A stretch of 64,000 bases of DNA, taken from the NCBI GenBank assembly GCA_019084025.1, contig JAHRBI010000001.1, positions 456,663-520,662 on the forward strand. Direction: 5' to 3'. This document shows, in pieces, positions 38,067-46,890 of this stretch. Within the stretch, counting starts at the first letter, position 1; each line of letters begins with the position of its first letter. Under the pieces are notes generated by a model. The model made no database searches, was not told the origin of the DNA, and worked only from the letters and a program-made list of their open reading frames with translations. The DNA comes from Burkholderiaceae bacterium DAT-1 (GTDB lineage: Bacteria; Pseudomonadota; Gammaproteobacteria; Burkholderiales; Chitinimonadaceae). The position numbers and the translations under genes were made by a program.

Positions 38067-39401
38067 ATGCGCATGTTTAAACATAGATTAAATAAATTCC
38101 TTCAATTCTTCTCCAGTGACACTCCCTCCTCCAAAGAAGAACCCGCCCTCGAAACCAATATAGAGATATTATATTCAAACAAGGAACCTACACAAATTGA
38201 TGCACGAATTTTTGGCCAGCTTAGTAATATTAACCGCTTTGGAATATCAACTCTGGTTAGCTACGAAGGGCGATGCTATTCAATAGAAACTTCAAAACTT
38301 CGCGAATCAAATATCCCACTTGTCATTGGCACATATGTAAGCTGGACAGGCACCTCAGTCTCTGCCCCTGACCACTTAATTCAAGCAGAAAATCCTCAAC
38401 CATGGAGCGGCTCCACGCCAGTTATTGAATGGCTCGGCAAAACTATTCATGGAACAATAACTGGCAATGATCCCCAAAAAAAGGTCGCTTTTAAAGTAGA
38501 TGGAAAAGATATTTTTCTATCCCTTCATAGAGCTCAACTTAATTATGAGCTCACATTTAAATCAAGCAAACTTCTATTCATCATAGGATACAGATCACAC
38601 TCAAAAAAAATAAACCACAATCATTACACTGCAATTCCACGCCTATCTGATAGTGATATTACTCCCCCCATCAAGCGACGAAGTGGCATCATCTGCAACA
38701 TCCACAGCGGAAGAGCATTTGTTTTTGATCTTCACTCAAGGAGAGTAATATCTTTTTTTAAGTCACAACTTGAAAGAGTGCATATCCCTCTATTTTTGGG
38801 TGCTGAAATAAGTTGGCTCGAACAGCGCAAGGGAGTTGCTGAACGAAACATTGAAAGCATTGCCTTAAGACTTGAAAATATCCTCTCACACAGCACTCCC
38901 TTGCTAGGCTCTTTTCACAAGGGCACCATCAAACTTGGCCCGCTGGGATTCACATATGACTTACATCTAGGCATAAATTTAAAAAAAATACACGTAGATA
39001 TAGACAAATTCAATATTAAAGACATTGAGGATATTGAAGATATTACCCATATTAAAAATTTCACTTTCTGCCTCGGAATAGAGCCAGCCATTGGCCAAGA
39101 CATTAAATCTGGCATACTTATTGCTTGCAACGTGCATTATATGAATCCAATGCACAAAGTCACGCCTAGTTTCGGCCACAAATCTTTTGATGAAAGACGA
39201 TCAGAAGTCAAACAAGAAATTCTTAAAATATTCAAAAAAAATAATGGCATTATTAGAATCGAACAGGCAACTCCAGCACTACGAAACTTTGGCATATCTA
39301 CTAAAGCCGCAAGCCCACTCACTCAATTAGTTATTGCTTGCGGCGACATTTTCTCAATCACAAAAGACAAAAATAATATTGTCACCCTAAGGAGGCTCTG
39401 A
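38067..39401 (+). CDS. Multi-OB-fold (cold-shock-like) protein, unknown function
   Basis: Not recognised as a named family. From the ATG at 38067 the 444 residues include three to four repeats with the pattern G-x-[IL]-x...FxxxG...L..G..[IV]SW (for example GQLSNINRFGISTLVSYEG, and later GRAFVFDLHSRR followed by LFLGAEISWLEQ). These resemble cold-shock/S1 OB folds. The last 65 residues (EVKQEILKIFKKNNGII ... GDIFSITKDKNNIVTLRRL) look like a winged-helix of the OST-HTH/LOTUS type. RNA binding is therefore inferred. The stop codon lies in the second MITE-like repeat. An upstream ATG at 37896 would add 57 low-complexity residues. Very AT-rich. Confidence 0.65.
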   Translation: MRMFKHRLNKFLQFFSSDTPSSKEEPALETNIEILYSNKEPTQIDARIFGQLSNINRFGISTLVSYEGRCYSIETSKLRESNIPLVIGTYVSWTGTSVSAPDHLIQAENPQPWSGSTPVIEWLGKTIHGTITGNDPQKKVAFKVDGKDIFLSLHRAQLNYELTFKSSKLLFIIGYRSHSKKINHNHYTAIPRLSDSDITPPIKRRSGIICNIHSGRAFVFDLHSRRVISFFKSQLERVHIPLFLGAEISWLEQRKGVAERNIESIALRLENILSHSTPLLGSFHKGTIKLGPLGFTYDLHLGINLKKIHVDIDKFNIKDIEDIEDITHIKNFTFCLGIEPAIGQDIKSGILIACNVHYMNPMHKVTPSFGHKSFDERRSEVKQEILKIFKKNNGIIRIEQATPALRNFGISTKAASPLTQLVIACGDIFSITKDKNNIVTLRRL

Positions 39402-39484
39402 ATAAGTCCCTTTTCACAAAAATCAGGCATGTTCAATCAACGGGTTACATGATTGCACGACCTTATATTTTTACTCACTCAGAG
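39396..39484. repeat. MITE-like repeat, copy 2 (89 bp)
   Basis: Same length and ends as the copy at 37320-37408, with a left end CTCTGAATAAGTCC and a diverged right end ACTCACTCAGAG. The left end overlaps the final two codons and supplies the TGA stop of the gene ending at 39401. Confidence 0.75.
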
Positions 39485-40029
39485 GCTCCCTAATCAAGAC
39501 CATATCGCCAATAAAAAAATGAACTCTTTCGACCAAGTCATACAGTGAAATATTCTTTGGCTCATTTGAATAAAATCCGATGGATTAAAGGCCATAGATG
39601 TGACTGCACTCCACTTCAGCACTAGAGCACACCTTCGAACTGGCCTTTCCCTACCACGGCATACCAAGAGTTTAGTTAGCATGGGGGGCAATACCCCAAA
39701 TGCCGATTCTTTCTCAGACTGTCGCTCGCCGTGCGCACGTGCCCCAGCTCACGACTTTTTGATCCACCACCAGATTCATTTGATCAGGGAAATCCTTACC
39801 CCATACCTTTAACGACTTGCACAACTGCCTGCCGTACGCCTTACTTACCGCTTCCACTCACCAAACCTTCATGGCATCGCCAACGTGTAATGCCAACTTT
39901 AGGTAGGTACTTCCTTGATGAAAGCCCTTCAATGTAGAGCAAGCAAAGCTCGTCAGAAACGGCGAGGTCTTTCCTTCAGGAACATCCTTCATCTAACTTG
40001 TACATCTCTTAACTTCATAGAAAACGTGG
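39485..40029. other. Noncoding or degenerate region before attR
   Basis: 545 bp with no convincing gene. On the minus strand a frame with internal stops reads KLALHVGDAMKVW, then YGRQLCKSL and KDFPDQMNLVVDQKVVSWG, which looks like a decayed coding sequence but matches no family I can name. Nothing else is seen. Confidence 0.4.
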
Positions 40030-40077
40030 GGATTGAAAATCCGCGTGTCCGTGGTTCGATTCCGCGACCGGCCACCA
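40030..40077. repeat. attR (copy of tRNA-Phe 3' end)
   Basis: Exact copy of 28096-28143. It lacks the 5' half of the tRNA, so it cannot be a functional tRNA. The similarity with attL continues into the terminator at 40112-40148. Confidence 0.9.
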
Positions 40078-40111
40078 CCCCACCTAGTGGGACTTGTGAG
40101 GAAATACTTGA

Positions 40112-40148
40112 AACCCGCTTTGCTCAGTGCAACGCGGGTTTTTTGTTT
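40112..40148 (+). terminator. Terminator next to attR (second copy)
   Basis: AACCCGC/GCGGGTT stem with a T-run, nearly the same as 28178-28213. It is the old tRNA-Phe terminator or its element copy. Confidence 0.8.
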
Positions 40149-40322
40149 TTCAGTCCTCTGAAGAATGCCGAAGCATTCAGTCAAGCACACCCCCATCCAC
40201 ACCGAATTCACCACAGTTTTTCCATTCACCCTCCCCGATCGCACCGATTATTTGAATGGCTTGGCGGAACAACCTAGACTGACCGCCCTTTGTCTTTTCT
40301 GATGTCACTGGATCACTTAAAA

Positions 40323-40949
40323 ATGAAAAAAGCAGTATTAGGAGGTTGCCTTGTCCTCGCTTCGCTCGCAGCCTATGCAGATGAGCAAACCCCGATGATG
40401 ACGGAGCAAGCGAATTACAAGCCTTTCCGCTTTATTGTGCAGGCTGGCCTGACTGGCGGCGGCGATAAGCTTGCCACGGTAGAAACCAGCAAGGGAACGG
40501 ACAAGCTGTACGCCGGTAATCTCGTTCAGCTCGGCGCGGGGGTCGTCTTTCAGTCGCAGGACTATCCGATCGCCCTGCAAGCAACCCTCAATTACCACGT
40601 CGATAACCGCCACTATAAAAATGGTGACGCCACGTTCTCGCGCTTTCCATTCGAAGTCCTGGGCTTTTACCAGTTTTCACCGCAATGGCGCATTGGCGCA
40701 GGCATTCGCCACATTGGCACGGCCAAGCTGAAGCTTGATGCAGATGGCGCCAGCGAAAGCGCTGAATACGCAGGTGAGAACAGTTCGGTCATCGAACTAG
40801 GCTACGCAATGAACGACCGCGTATGGCTAAGTGGCCGCTATGTCCATGAAACGCTGAAGTTGCAGAAATATAACGGCATCGATGTATCCCGCCACCAGCT
40901 GACCACAGACGGTTCCCATGTCGGGATTTTCATGAGCGCGCAGTTCTAA
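40323..40949 (+). CDS. Small outer-membrane beta-barrel protein
   Basis: A 208-residue protein starting MKKAVLGGCLVLASLAAYA-DEQ, a clear signal peptide. The mature part is rich in alternating aromatic and small residues typical of an 8-stranded barrel, ending GSHVGIFMSAQF with a terminal Phe. The barrel segments are GNLVQLGAGVVFQ, FEVLGFYQFSPQWRIGAGIRHIG and SVIELGYAMNDRVWLSGRYVHE. I chose ATG 40323 because the earlier ATGs add residues before the leader. Function unknown. Confidence 0.8.
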   Translation: MKKAVLGGCLVLASLAAYADEQTPMMTEQANYKPFRFIVQAGLTGGGDKLATVETSKGTDKLYAGNLVQLGAGVVFQSQDYPIALQATLNYHVDNRHYKNGDATFSRFPFEVLGFYQFSPQWRIGAGIRHIGTAKLKLDADGASESAEYAGENSSVIELGYAMNDRVWLSGRYVHETLKLQKYNGIDVSRHQLTTDGSHVGIFMSAQF

Positions 40950-40975
40950 TTTTAAGCGACCGCTTCTGCATGAAA

Positions 40976-41002
40976 AAACCCGGCCAACAGCGCCGGGTTT
41001 TT
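40976..41002. terminator. Bidirectional terminator
   Basis: AAACCCGGC and GCCGGGTTT pair over a 7-base loop with T-rich flank. It serves the barrel gene (plus) and ahcY (minus). Confidence 0.88.
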
Positions 41003-41022
41003 GTTTATCCGCTAAGCGCGAA

Positions 41023-42423
41023 TTAATAGCGGTAGTGATCCGCCTTATACGGACCCGACTTATCCACGCCAATGTACTTGGCTTGCTCATCCGTCAGCTG
41101 AGTCAGCTGCGCATTCAGCTTCTTCAGCTGCAGGCGGGCAACCTTCTCATCCAGATGCTTCGGCAGAGTATAGACGCCAACCGGATAGGCATGGTTACGG
41201 GTGAACAGTTCGATCTGTGCAATGGTCTGGTTAGCAAACGAGCTGGACATCACATAGCTCGGATGGCCGGTACCGCAGCCCAGATTCACCAGACGGCCCT
41301 TGGCCAGCAGGATGATGCGCTTGCCGTCGGGGAAGATCACATGATCAACCTGTGGCTTGATTTCCTCCCACTGGTATTGCTCCAGCGCCGCCACTTCGAT
41401 TTCATTGTCGAAGTGACCGATATTGCAGACGATGGCCTGATCTTTCATCTTGGCCATGTGATCATGGGTGATCACATGGAAGTTACCGGTGGCGGTTACG
41501 AAGATATCGGCCTTGTCGGCGGCGTAATCCATGGTGACAACACGGTAACCCTCCATCGCCGCTTGCAGGGCGCAGATCGGATCGATTTCGGTGACCCACA
41601 CCTGTGCGGACAGGGCGCGCAGTGCTTGAGCAGAACCCTTACCCACATCGCCATAACCTGCGACGACAGCGATCTTGCCTGCCACCATCACGTCGGTAGC
41701 ACGCTTGATACCGTCGACCAGCGATTCACGGCAGCCGTACAGATTGTCGAACTTGGACTTGGTGACCGAGTCATTCACATTGATGGCCGGGAACTTCAGT
41801 TCGCCGCGCTGATGCATCTGATACAAACGATGCACGCCAGTCGTGGTTTCTTCGGTTACGCCCTGAATGGCGGTCAGACGGCGGGAATACCAGCCCGGCA
41901 CAGTTTCCAGACGCTTGCGGATGGACGCAAACAGAATGCGGGCTTCTTCGCTGTCCGGATTGGCCAGCACAGAGATATCGTGCTCGGCACGGGCGCCCAG
42001 ATGCAGCAGCAGCGTGGCATCGCCGCCATCATCCAGAATCATGTTGGCATCGCGACCTTCCGGCCACTCGAAGATCTGATGGGTGTATTCCCAGTACTCT
42101 TCCAGTGTCTCGCCCTTGAAGGCGAACACAGGGGTGTTGGCCGCAGCAATTGCAGCAGCAGCATGATCTTGTGTGGAGAAGATATTGCACGACGCCCAGC
42201 GCACTTCCGCACCCAATGCCTGCAGGGTTTCGATCAGTACGGCAGTCTGGATGGTCATGTGCAGCGAACCGGCAATGCGCGCGCCCTTCAGCGGCTGCGC
42301 AGCGGCGTATTCTTCGCGAATCGCCATCAGACCCGGCATTTCGGTTTCGGCAATGCGGATTTCCTTGCGGCCCCAATCGGCCAGCGACATATCCGCTACA
42401 TGAAAGTCTTTGAATTCAGCCAC
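41023..42423 (-). CDS. ahcY: AhcY, S-adenosylhomocysteine hydrolase
   Basis: Splits S-adenosylhomocysteine into adenosine and homocysteine, removing the inhibitor left by methyl transfer. It has the catalytic and NAD-binding segments [26 protein letters not shown] and [14 protein letters not shown], and the C-terminal [11 protein letters not shown] start at GTG 42423, six bases behind a strong AAGGAG; an open frame from 42465 would add 14 unlikely residues. Upstream lies a SAH riboswitch, then metK on the same strand. Confidence 0.96.
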   Translation of the reverse strand: MAEFKDFHVADMSLADWGRKEIRIAETEMPGLMAIREEYAAAQPLKGARIAGSLHMTIQTAVLIETLQALGAEVRWASCNIFSTQDHAAAAIAAANTPVFAFKGETLEEYWEYTHQIFEWPEGRDANMILDDGGDATLLLHLGARAEHDISVLANPDSEEARILFASIRKRLETVPGWYSRRLTAIQGVTEETTTGVHRLYQMHQRGELKFPAINVNDSVTKSKFDNLYGCRESLVDGIKRATDVMVAGKIAVVAGYGDVGKGSAQALRALSAQVWVTEIDPICALQAAMEGYRVVTMDYAADKADIFVTATGNFHVITHDHMAKMKDQAIVCNIGHFDNEIEVAALEQYQWEEIKPQVDHVIFPDGKRIILLAKGRLVNLGCGTGHPSYVMSSSFANQTIAQIELFTRNHAYPVGVYTLPKHLDEKVARLQLKKLNAQLTQLTDEQAKYIGVDKSGPYKADHYRY

Positions 42424-42534
42424 AGCGTGCTCCTTGTGCATGTGGCCGGGTGTGGGCGGACTCACCCAACCCGGCGCTGGCTTCGTTATGACGCATTCTG
42501 CCCGTTATACAAGCAAGAATGCGGACGAAGCCGG

Positions 42535-42616
42535 TGGGTTAAGTGAGCGCCGTTTTGAAACGGATACAACAGTGGCGGGCCTGGAGTCAGACGACTTTGC
42601 AGCGCTCCCCGCCGGA
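42535..42616 (-). promoter_or_regulatory. S-adenosylhomocysteine (SAH) riboswitch
   Basis: On the minus strand, GGCGGGGAGCGCTGC is followed by CCAGGCCCGCC and then AACGGCGCTCAC. GGCGGG pairs with CCCGCC (P1). GAGCGC pairs with GCGCTC, the pseudoknot that defines the class. It lies about 110 bases ahead of ahcY and by family knowledge turns it on when SAH accumulates. Confidence 0.85.
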
Positions 42617-42627
42617 TATCTGTGTTT

Positions 42628-42666
42628 TGACGCTTTCACGTCGAGTGTGTTGACGTTTTTACGTCA
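42628..42666. promoter_or_regulatory. Two TGACG palindromes upstream of ahcY
   Basis: TGACGCTTTCACGTCG (42628-42643) and TGACGTTTTTACGTCA (42651-42666) are paired 16-base inverted repeats, 23 bp apart, in the promoter region between metK and the riboswitch. They look like operators for a dimeric regulator. The regulator is not known from the window. Confidence 0.55.
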
Positions 42667-42667
42667 C

Positions 42668-42691
42668 CCCGGCTTGAAGCCTCAAGCCGGG
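42668..42691 (-). terminator. metK 3' hairpin
   Basis: CCCGGCTTGA and TCAAGCCGGG form a perfect 10-bp stem with a 4-base loop, 9 bp after the metK stop. There is no T-run, so it may be a weak or factor-assisted terminator. Confidence 0.55.
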
Positions 42692-42699
42692 AGGGGTGC

Positions 42700-43869
42700 T
42701 TACAGGCCTGCGTCCGCGCGCAGGGCAGCAGCCTTGTCGGTGGCTTCCCAGCTGAATTCCGGTTCTTCGCGACCGAAGTGACCATATGCAGCCGTCTTGG
42801 AGTAGATCGGACGCAGCAGATCCAGTGTCTGCACAATGCCCTTCGGACGCAGATCGAAATGGCGCTTGATCAGTTCAACGATCTGCTCGTTGCTGATCTT
42901 GCCCGTATCCCAGGTATCCACCATGATGGACACTGGCTGGGCGATACCGATGGCGTACGCCACTTGCACCTGACACTGACGCGCGATACCAGCAGCCACA
43001 ATGTTCTTGGCAATGTAGCGGCCCATGTAGGCAGCCGAACGGTCAACCTTGGAAGGATCTTTGCCGGAGAACGCGCCACCGCCGTGCGGGCAGGCGCCAC
43101 CGTAGGTATCCACAATGATCTTGCGGCCGGTCAGACCGGAGTCACCTTGCGGGCCACCAATCACGAAACGGCCGGTCGGATTGATGAAGTACTTCACATC
43201 ATCCTTGAGCAATTCAGGCGGCAGCACTGGCTTGATGATGTCTTCGATCACAGCTTCGCGCAGGGTTTCGTAAGCGATATCCGGATGATGCTGGGTAGAC
43301 AGCACCACGGTATCAATGCTCACCGGACGGCCGGTTTCGGCGTCGTAGCGCAGGGTCACCTGCGACTTGGCATCCGGACGCAGCCACGGCAGGCGGCCAT
43401 CCTTGCGCAATTCGCTCTGGCGCTGCACCAGACGGTGCGACAGGTAAATGGCGGCCGGCATCAGCGTCGGGGTCTCGTCACAGGCATAACCGAACATCAG
43501 GCCCTGGTCACCTGCGCCCTGGTCCAGATCGATGCCCTGGCCTTCATTCACGCCTTGGGCGATGTCCGGCGATTGCTTGTCGTAAGCCACCAGCACGGCA
43601 CAGCCCTTGTAATCAAAGCCGAGCTCTGAGCTGTCGTAGCCGATGCGCTTGATCGTATCGCGGGCAACCTGAATGTAATCCACATTGGCATGGGTGGTGA
43701 TTTCACCGGCCAGTACACACAAGCCCGTATTGACCAGTGTCTCAGCGGCCACGCGCGCATATTTGTCCTGAGTCAGAATGGCATCAAGGATGGCATCAGA
43801 GACCTGATCCGCAACCTTGTCCGGATGACCTTCGGAAACAGATTCAGACGTGAACAGAAATTCGCGCAT
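42700..43869 (-). CDS. metK: MetK, S-adenosylmethionine synthetase
   Basis: Makes S-adenosylmethionine from methionine and ATP. It starts [25 protein letters not shown] and has the P-loop region [18 protein letters not shown] and the nucleotide motif [10 protein letters not shown]. At 389 residues it is of full length. With ahcY it forms an activated-methyl cycle unit on the minus strand. Confidence 0.97.
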   Translation of the reverse strand: MREFLFTSESVSEGHPDKVADQVSDAILDAILTQDKYARVAAETLVNTGLCVLAGEITTHANVDYIQVARDTIKRIGYDSSELGFDYKGCAVLVAYDKQSPDIAQGVNEGQGIDLDQGAGDQGLMFGYACDETPTLMPAAIYLSHRLVQRQSELRKDGRLPWLRPDAKSQVTLRYDAETGRPVSIDTVVLSTQHHPDIAYETLREAVIEDIIKPVLPPELLKDDVKYFINPTGRFVIGGPQGDSGLTGRKIIVDTYGGACPHGGGAFSGKDPSKVDRSAAYMGRYIAKNIVAAGIARQCQVQVAYAIGIAQPVSIMVDTWDTGKISNEQIVELIKRHFDLRPKGIVQTLDLLRPIYSKTAAYGHFGREEPEFSWEATDKAAALRADAGL

Positions 43870-43962
43870 GGTAATTCCTTGTGACGGGTGAGCCGCTGGA
43901 TTGCGCAGGTGCGCTACAATCAGGGACTTGTATTGTTAGGTTTAACGACCAATTCTACCGGA

Positions 43963-44832
43963 ATGCTGATTTACATTCTCAAATTCATGTCCCGCTGGCC
44001 ATTAGGGTTATTACACCTGATAGGCAGTGGCATTGGCTGGTTAGCCTGGGTACTTGATCAGCGCTACCGCATCCGCTTGCGCGACAATCTGCGCCAGAGC
44101 GGCCTTGCGATGACAACTGCGCATTATAACCAGATTCTACGATCAAGTATCGTGCAACATGGTAAAGCAGCATTAGAACTCCCCATGGTCTGGGGTCTCC
44201 CTTCAGATAGCATAGTCAAGCAAGTTCGGAAATGCGAGGGATGGGAATATGCGCAAGCTGCCATCGACAACAAACAGGCGCTTATTTTTGTGACGCCCCA
44301 TCTGGGCGCATTTGATGTGGCGGGACGCTATGTGAGTGCCCGGCTGCCGTATCCGCTCACGGCCATGTATCGTCCGCCCAAGCTGAAATGGCTGGAACCG
44401 CTGATGCAGCAGGGCCGGGTGCGTGACAATGGCCGCACGGCTCCCGCCACACCGTCAGGTGTACGCATTCTGATGAAGGCCTTGAAAAGCGGCGAAGCGA
44501 CCGTCATTTTGCCGGATCAGGCACCGGGTGCAGGTGAAGGAGCCTGGGCGCCGTTTTTTGGGAAACCAGCCTATACCATGACGCTGCTACCCAGACTGGC
44601 CAGCAGCGCCAATGCTGCCGTGCTGTTCTTTTTCGCAGAGCGCCTGCCACATGGCCGCGGCTATGCTGTGCATATTTATCCGATGCAGGGTGCATTCAAT
44701 GGCGATCGCGATCATGATGCCGCCCTGATGAACCAGAATATTGAGACGCTGATCGCACGGGCGCCCGATCAATATCTCTGGAGCTATAACCGTTACAAGA
44801 CGCCTGCGGGCGCACCGGAACCCCTTGCATGA
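43963..44832 (+). CDS. Lipid A acyltransferase (LpxL/HtrB family)
   Basis: Inner-membrane acyltransferase that adds a secondary acyl chain to lipid A. It has a short N-terminal helix and the catalytic HX4D motif as TPHLGAFDVAG, then MYRPPK and VILPDQAPGAGEGAWAPFFG, the substrate-binding blocks. I start at ATG 43963 (MLIYILKF), with an upstream region long enough for a promoter divergent from metK; an open frame from 43888 is less family-like. The gene ends with ATGA into a second family member. Confidence 0.9.
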   Translation: MLIYILKFMSRWPLGLLHLIGSGIGWLAWVLDQRYRIRLRDNLRQSGLAMTTAHYNQILRSSIVQHGKAALELPMVWGLPSDSIVKQVRKCEGWEYAQAAIDNKQALIFVTPHLGAFDVAGRYVSARLPYPLTAMYRPPKLKWLEPLMQQGRVRDNGRTAPATPSGVRILMKALKSGEATVILPDQAPGAGEGAWAPFFGKPAYTMTLLPRLASSANAAVLFFFAERLPHGRGYAVHIYPMQGAFNGDRDHDAALMNQNIETLIARAPDQYLWSYNRYKTPAGAPEPLA

Positions 44833-45683
44833 TTTTTCTGAAAGCTCTCATGTGGCTGATCAGCCGCCTGCCCTACCCTATTGTATCCGCGCTGGGCGCT
44901 GGACTGGGGCGACTGATTTACTGGCTGGCCGCCGAGCGCCGCCGTGTTGGGCGCGTCAACCTGCGCCTGTGCTTCCCCGAAAAGACTGAAGCTGAACGCG
45001 AGGCCTTGCTTAAGCAACACTTCGGCGAAATGGCGCGCATGCTGCTGGAGTTTGGTTACGCCTGGTTTGCCAGTGCGGAACGCATGCGCCAGCTGGTACG
45101 CATCGAAGGTCAGGCTAATCTGGACAAGCTGGATGGCCAACCGGTGATTTTCTTAAGCGCCCACTTTACCGGGCTGGAGCTGGCTGGCTTGCGTATGTCG
45201 ATCGATACGCCAATGATCGACATCTACACCAACCAGAAGCATGCCGAACTCAACCGTTTCATGCTGGAACGTCGTGCGCGCTTTGGCGGACAGCTGCTCT
45301 CGCGTCAGGAAGGCATTCGTCCGGTGATTCGAGCTGTGAAGTCGGGTTTGCGACTCTATTACTTTCCGGATCAGGATTTCGGGCCGGATGAATCTGTGTT
45401 CGTCCCGTTTTTCGGGGTGCAGGCTGCCACCATTTCAGGATTGTCGCGCTTGGCCGCTGTAACCGGTGCACATATCGTGCCCTTTTTCTGGCGACGTGAT
45501 CGTCATGGCTATGTCATCAGCGTGGGCGAACCTTTGCAGGACTTCCCGACCAAGGATGTCGTGGCAGATACGGCACGCATCAATCAGGAAATTGAAGCGC
45601 GTGTACGAAAAGATCCTGCCCGCTATTTCTGGCTACACAAACGCTTCAAAACCCGACCAGAGGGCGAAGACCGCTTCTATTGA
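44829..45683 (+). CDS. Lipid A acyltransferase, second copy (LpxL/LpxM family)
   Basis: A second 284-residue acyltransferase, overlapping the first by 4 bp. It starts MIFLKALMWLISRLPYPIV. The catalytic motif is HX4E (SAHFTGLELAG), a natural Glu variant of HX4D. It keeps YYFPDQDFGPDESVFVPFFG and RHGYVISVG. Together the two enzymes probably add the two secondary chains to lipid A. Confidence 0.92.
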   Translation: MIFLKALMWLISRLPYPIVSALGAGLGRLIYWLAAERRRVGRVNLRLCFPEKTEAEREALLKQHFGEMARMLLEFGYAWFASAERMRQLVRIEGQANLDKLDGQPVIFLSAHFTGLELAGLRMSIDTPMIDIYTNQKHAELNRFMLERRARFGGQLLSRQEGIRPVIRAVKSGLRLYYFPDQDFGPDESVFVPFFGVQAATISGLSRLAAVTGAHIVPFFWRRDRHGYVISVGEPLQDFPTKDVVADTARINQEIEARVRKDPARYFWLHKRFKTRPEGEDRFY

Positions 45684-45750
45684 CCCCTGCGGCGGCACGG
45701 GATTTGCGCTACAACGATAAAGCGGCGCTGCACGCCGCTCCGGAGGATGC

Positions 45751-46818
45751 ATGAAACCCGCTACACCGAAGTCAGCTCGAACCGCGCTTGTCATTGGCGG
45801 CGGCGCACCGAACGCCACCCTGATGGGTGGGGCGCTGTGCGCATTTATCGATCACGGCGTGCAATTCGATGTCATTTCCACGGCGGGTGCCGGGGCGCTC
45901 ATGGGTTTGCTGTATCAGGCTCCCAAGAATGGCAACCCACGCCAGGCGTTGAAGGAGTGGGCCAGTAATGGTGTAGCCGATCTGATCTACCAGTGGCTGC
46001 CGGTCAATTACAAAGTATTCATGAAGCCGGGGCTAGGCGCAGATATGTGGCGCAACTGGCTGCATCGTGACCCGTTTATTCAGGCCGTCCTCGAGCAAAG
46101 TTACAAGCAATCTCAATTCGTCGGTGACAGCATCCAACTGTGGCTGCAGGCACTGACACCCGCTACCTGGAGCTGGAACAGTCAGGGTCTATGCGCGCAT
46201 GTCCCGTTTGTAGAGGACATGGTCGACTTCAGCAAAGTCCCGGCCATCGATCCGGCCTTCTACATCAACGCCTACAACGTCACGCAGCATCGGATGGAAA
46301 TATGGGACAAGCAGCAGCTCAATGTTGATCATTTCCGCGCAGCCCTGTCCTTCCCTTTTATTTATCCGCCCTACAAGATCGGTGACAGCGAATACATCGA
46401 AGGCGCAGCCATTGACACGCTCAACCTGAAAGCACTGTTAAACGATGACGAGCACAAGGCGGATCCCGGCCTGCATCAGAGCGTGGAAACCATTGTCGTC
46501 TTCGATGTACTGGGCAGCGATCACCTCATTCACACACCACGCAATCTGTACGATGCCTGGGTGCAAAGCATCATTACGCCGCTGGTCGAACTCACCCGAG
46601 ATGATCTGAAGCTCTTCCAGCATCTACACAATGTAGACAAACACGGCCACCCAAAGCGCAAGTTGCTCAAGGTCGACCTGACTCGCCATATTGCCCCGGA
46701 ACGCTGGGAATCGGTGCTTGACTGGTCGCAAACCAATCTAAGCGAACTGTTCGACCTGGGCTACGCGGCAGGGCAGACCTTTGTGGACGAACAATCACTG
46801 GATTTGCTCGGGACGTAA
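45751..46818 (+). CDS. Patatin-like protein with degenerate active site
   Basis: A 355-residue member of the patatin fold, with the oxyanion loop ALVIGGGAPNATLMGGAL and the following FDVISTAGAGALMG. Aligned with the patatin motif G-x-S-x-G, the nucleophile Ser is replaced by Gly (T-A-G-A-G), and the second catalytic block reads YIEGAAIDT where DGG/A is usual. It is therefore probably not a lipase of the normal type. GGAGG precedes the ATG. It lies between lipid A acyltransferases and parE. A ligand-binding or regulatory role is inferred. Confidence 0.85.
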   Translation: MKPATPKSARTALVIGGGAPNATLMGGALCAFIDHGVQFDVISTAGAGALMGLLYQAPKNGNPRQALKEWASNGVADLIYQWLPVNYKVFMKPGLGADMWRNWLHRDPFIQAVLEQSYKQSQFVGDSIQLWLQALTPATWSWNSQGLCAHVPFVEDMVDFSKVPAIDPAFYINAYNVTQHRMEIWDKQQLNVDHFRAALSFPFIYPPYKIGDSEYIEGAAIDTLNLKALLNDDEHKADPGLHQSVETIVVFDVLGSDHLIHTPRNLYDAWVQSIITPLVELTRDDLKLFQHLHNVDKHGHPKRKLLKVDLTRHIAPERWESVLDWSQTNLSELFDLGYAAGQTFVDEQSLDLLGT

Positions 46819-46850
46819 CATTTCCTGCCACAACGCTTGCATGACACCAA

Positions 46851-46874
46851 TCGGCCGCTCTAGACTGCGGCCGA
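46851..46874. other. GC-rich hairpin upstream of parE
   Basis: TCGGCCGC and GCGGCCGA form a perfect 8-bp stem around TCTAGACT, 16 bp before the parE start. It lacks a T-run and may affect parE translation or end the preceding transcript. Confidence 0.5.
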
Positions 46875-46890
46875 ACTGTTTCATGAAAGC

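Larger units (their letters stand above)
28096..40077. mobile_element. Integrative element in tRNA-Phe (about 12 kb)
   Basis: The element is bounded by 48-bp perfect direct repeats of the tRNA-Phe 3' end. It carries a tyrosine integrase (31426-32610), a P4-type primase-helicase (32666-34606), a GIY-YIG protein, and several unassigned genes in the attL-proximal and attR-proximal parts. Much of 35500-39500 is far richer in A+T than the host. No capsid, tail, conjugation or relaxase gene is seen, so a satellite-like or integrative replicating island fits better than a prophage or ICE. The integrase sits about 3.3 kb inside attL, not at the edge. Confidence 0.9.

Noticed and set aside
40030..40077. 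Second tRNA-Phe
   Set aside because: Only the 3' 48 bases are present; the acceptor 5' strand and D arm are missing. It is attR.
39731..40277. Open frames on the plus strand across attR
   Set aside because: They run through the tRNA fragment and terminator, so they are chance frames.
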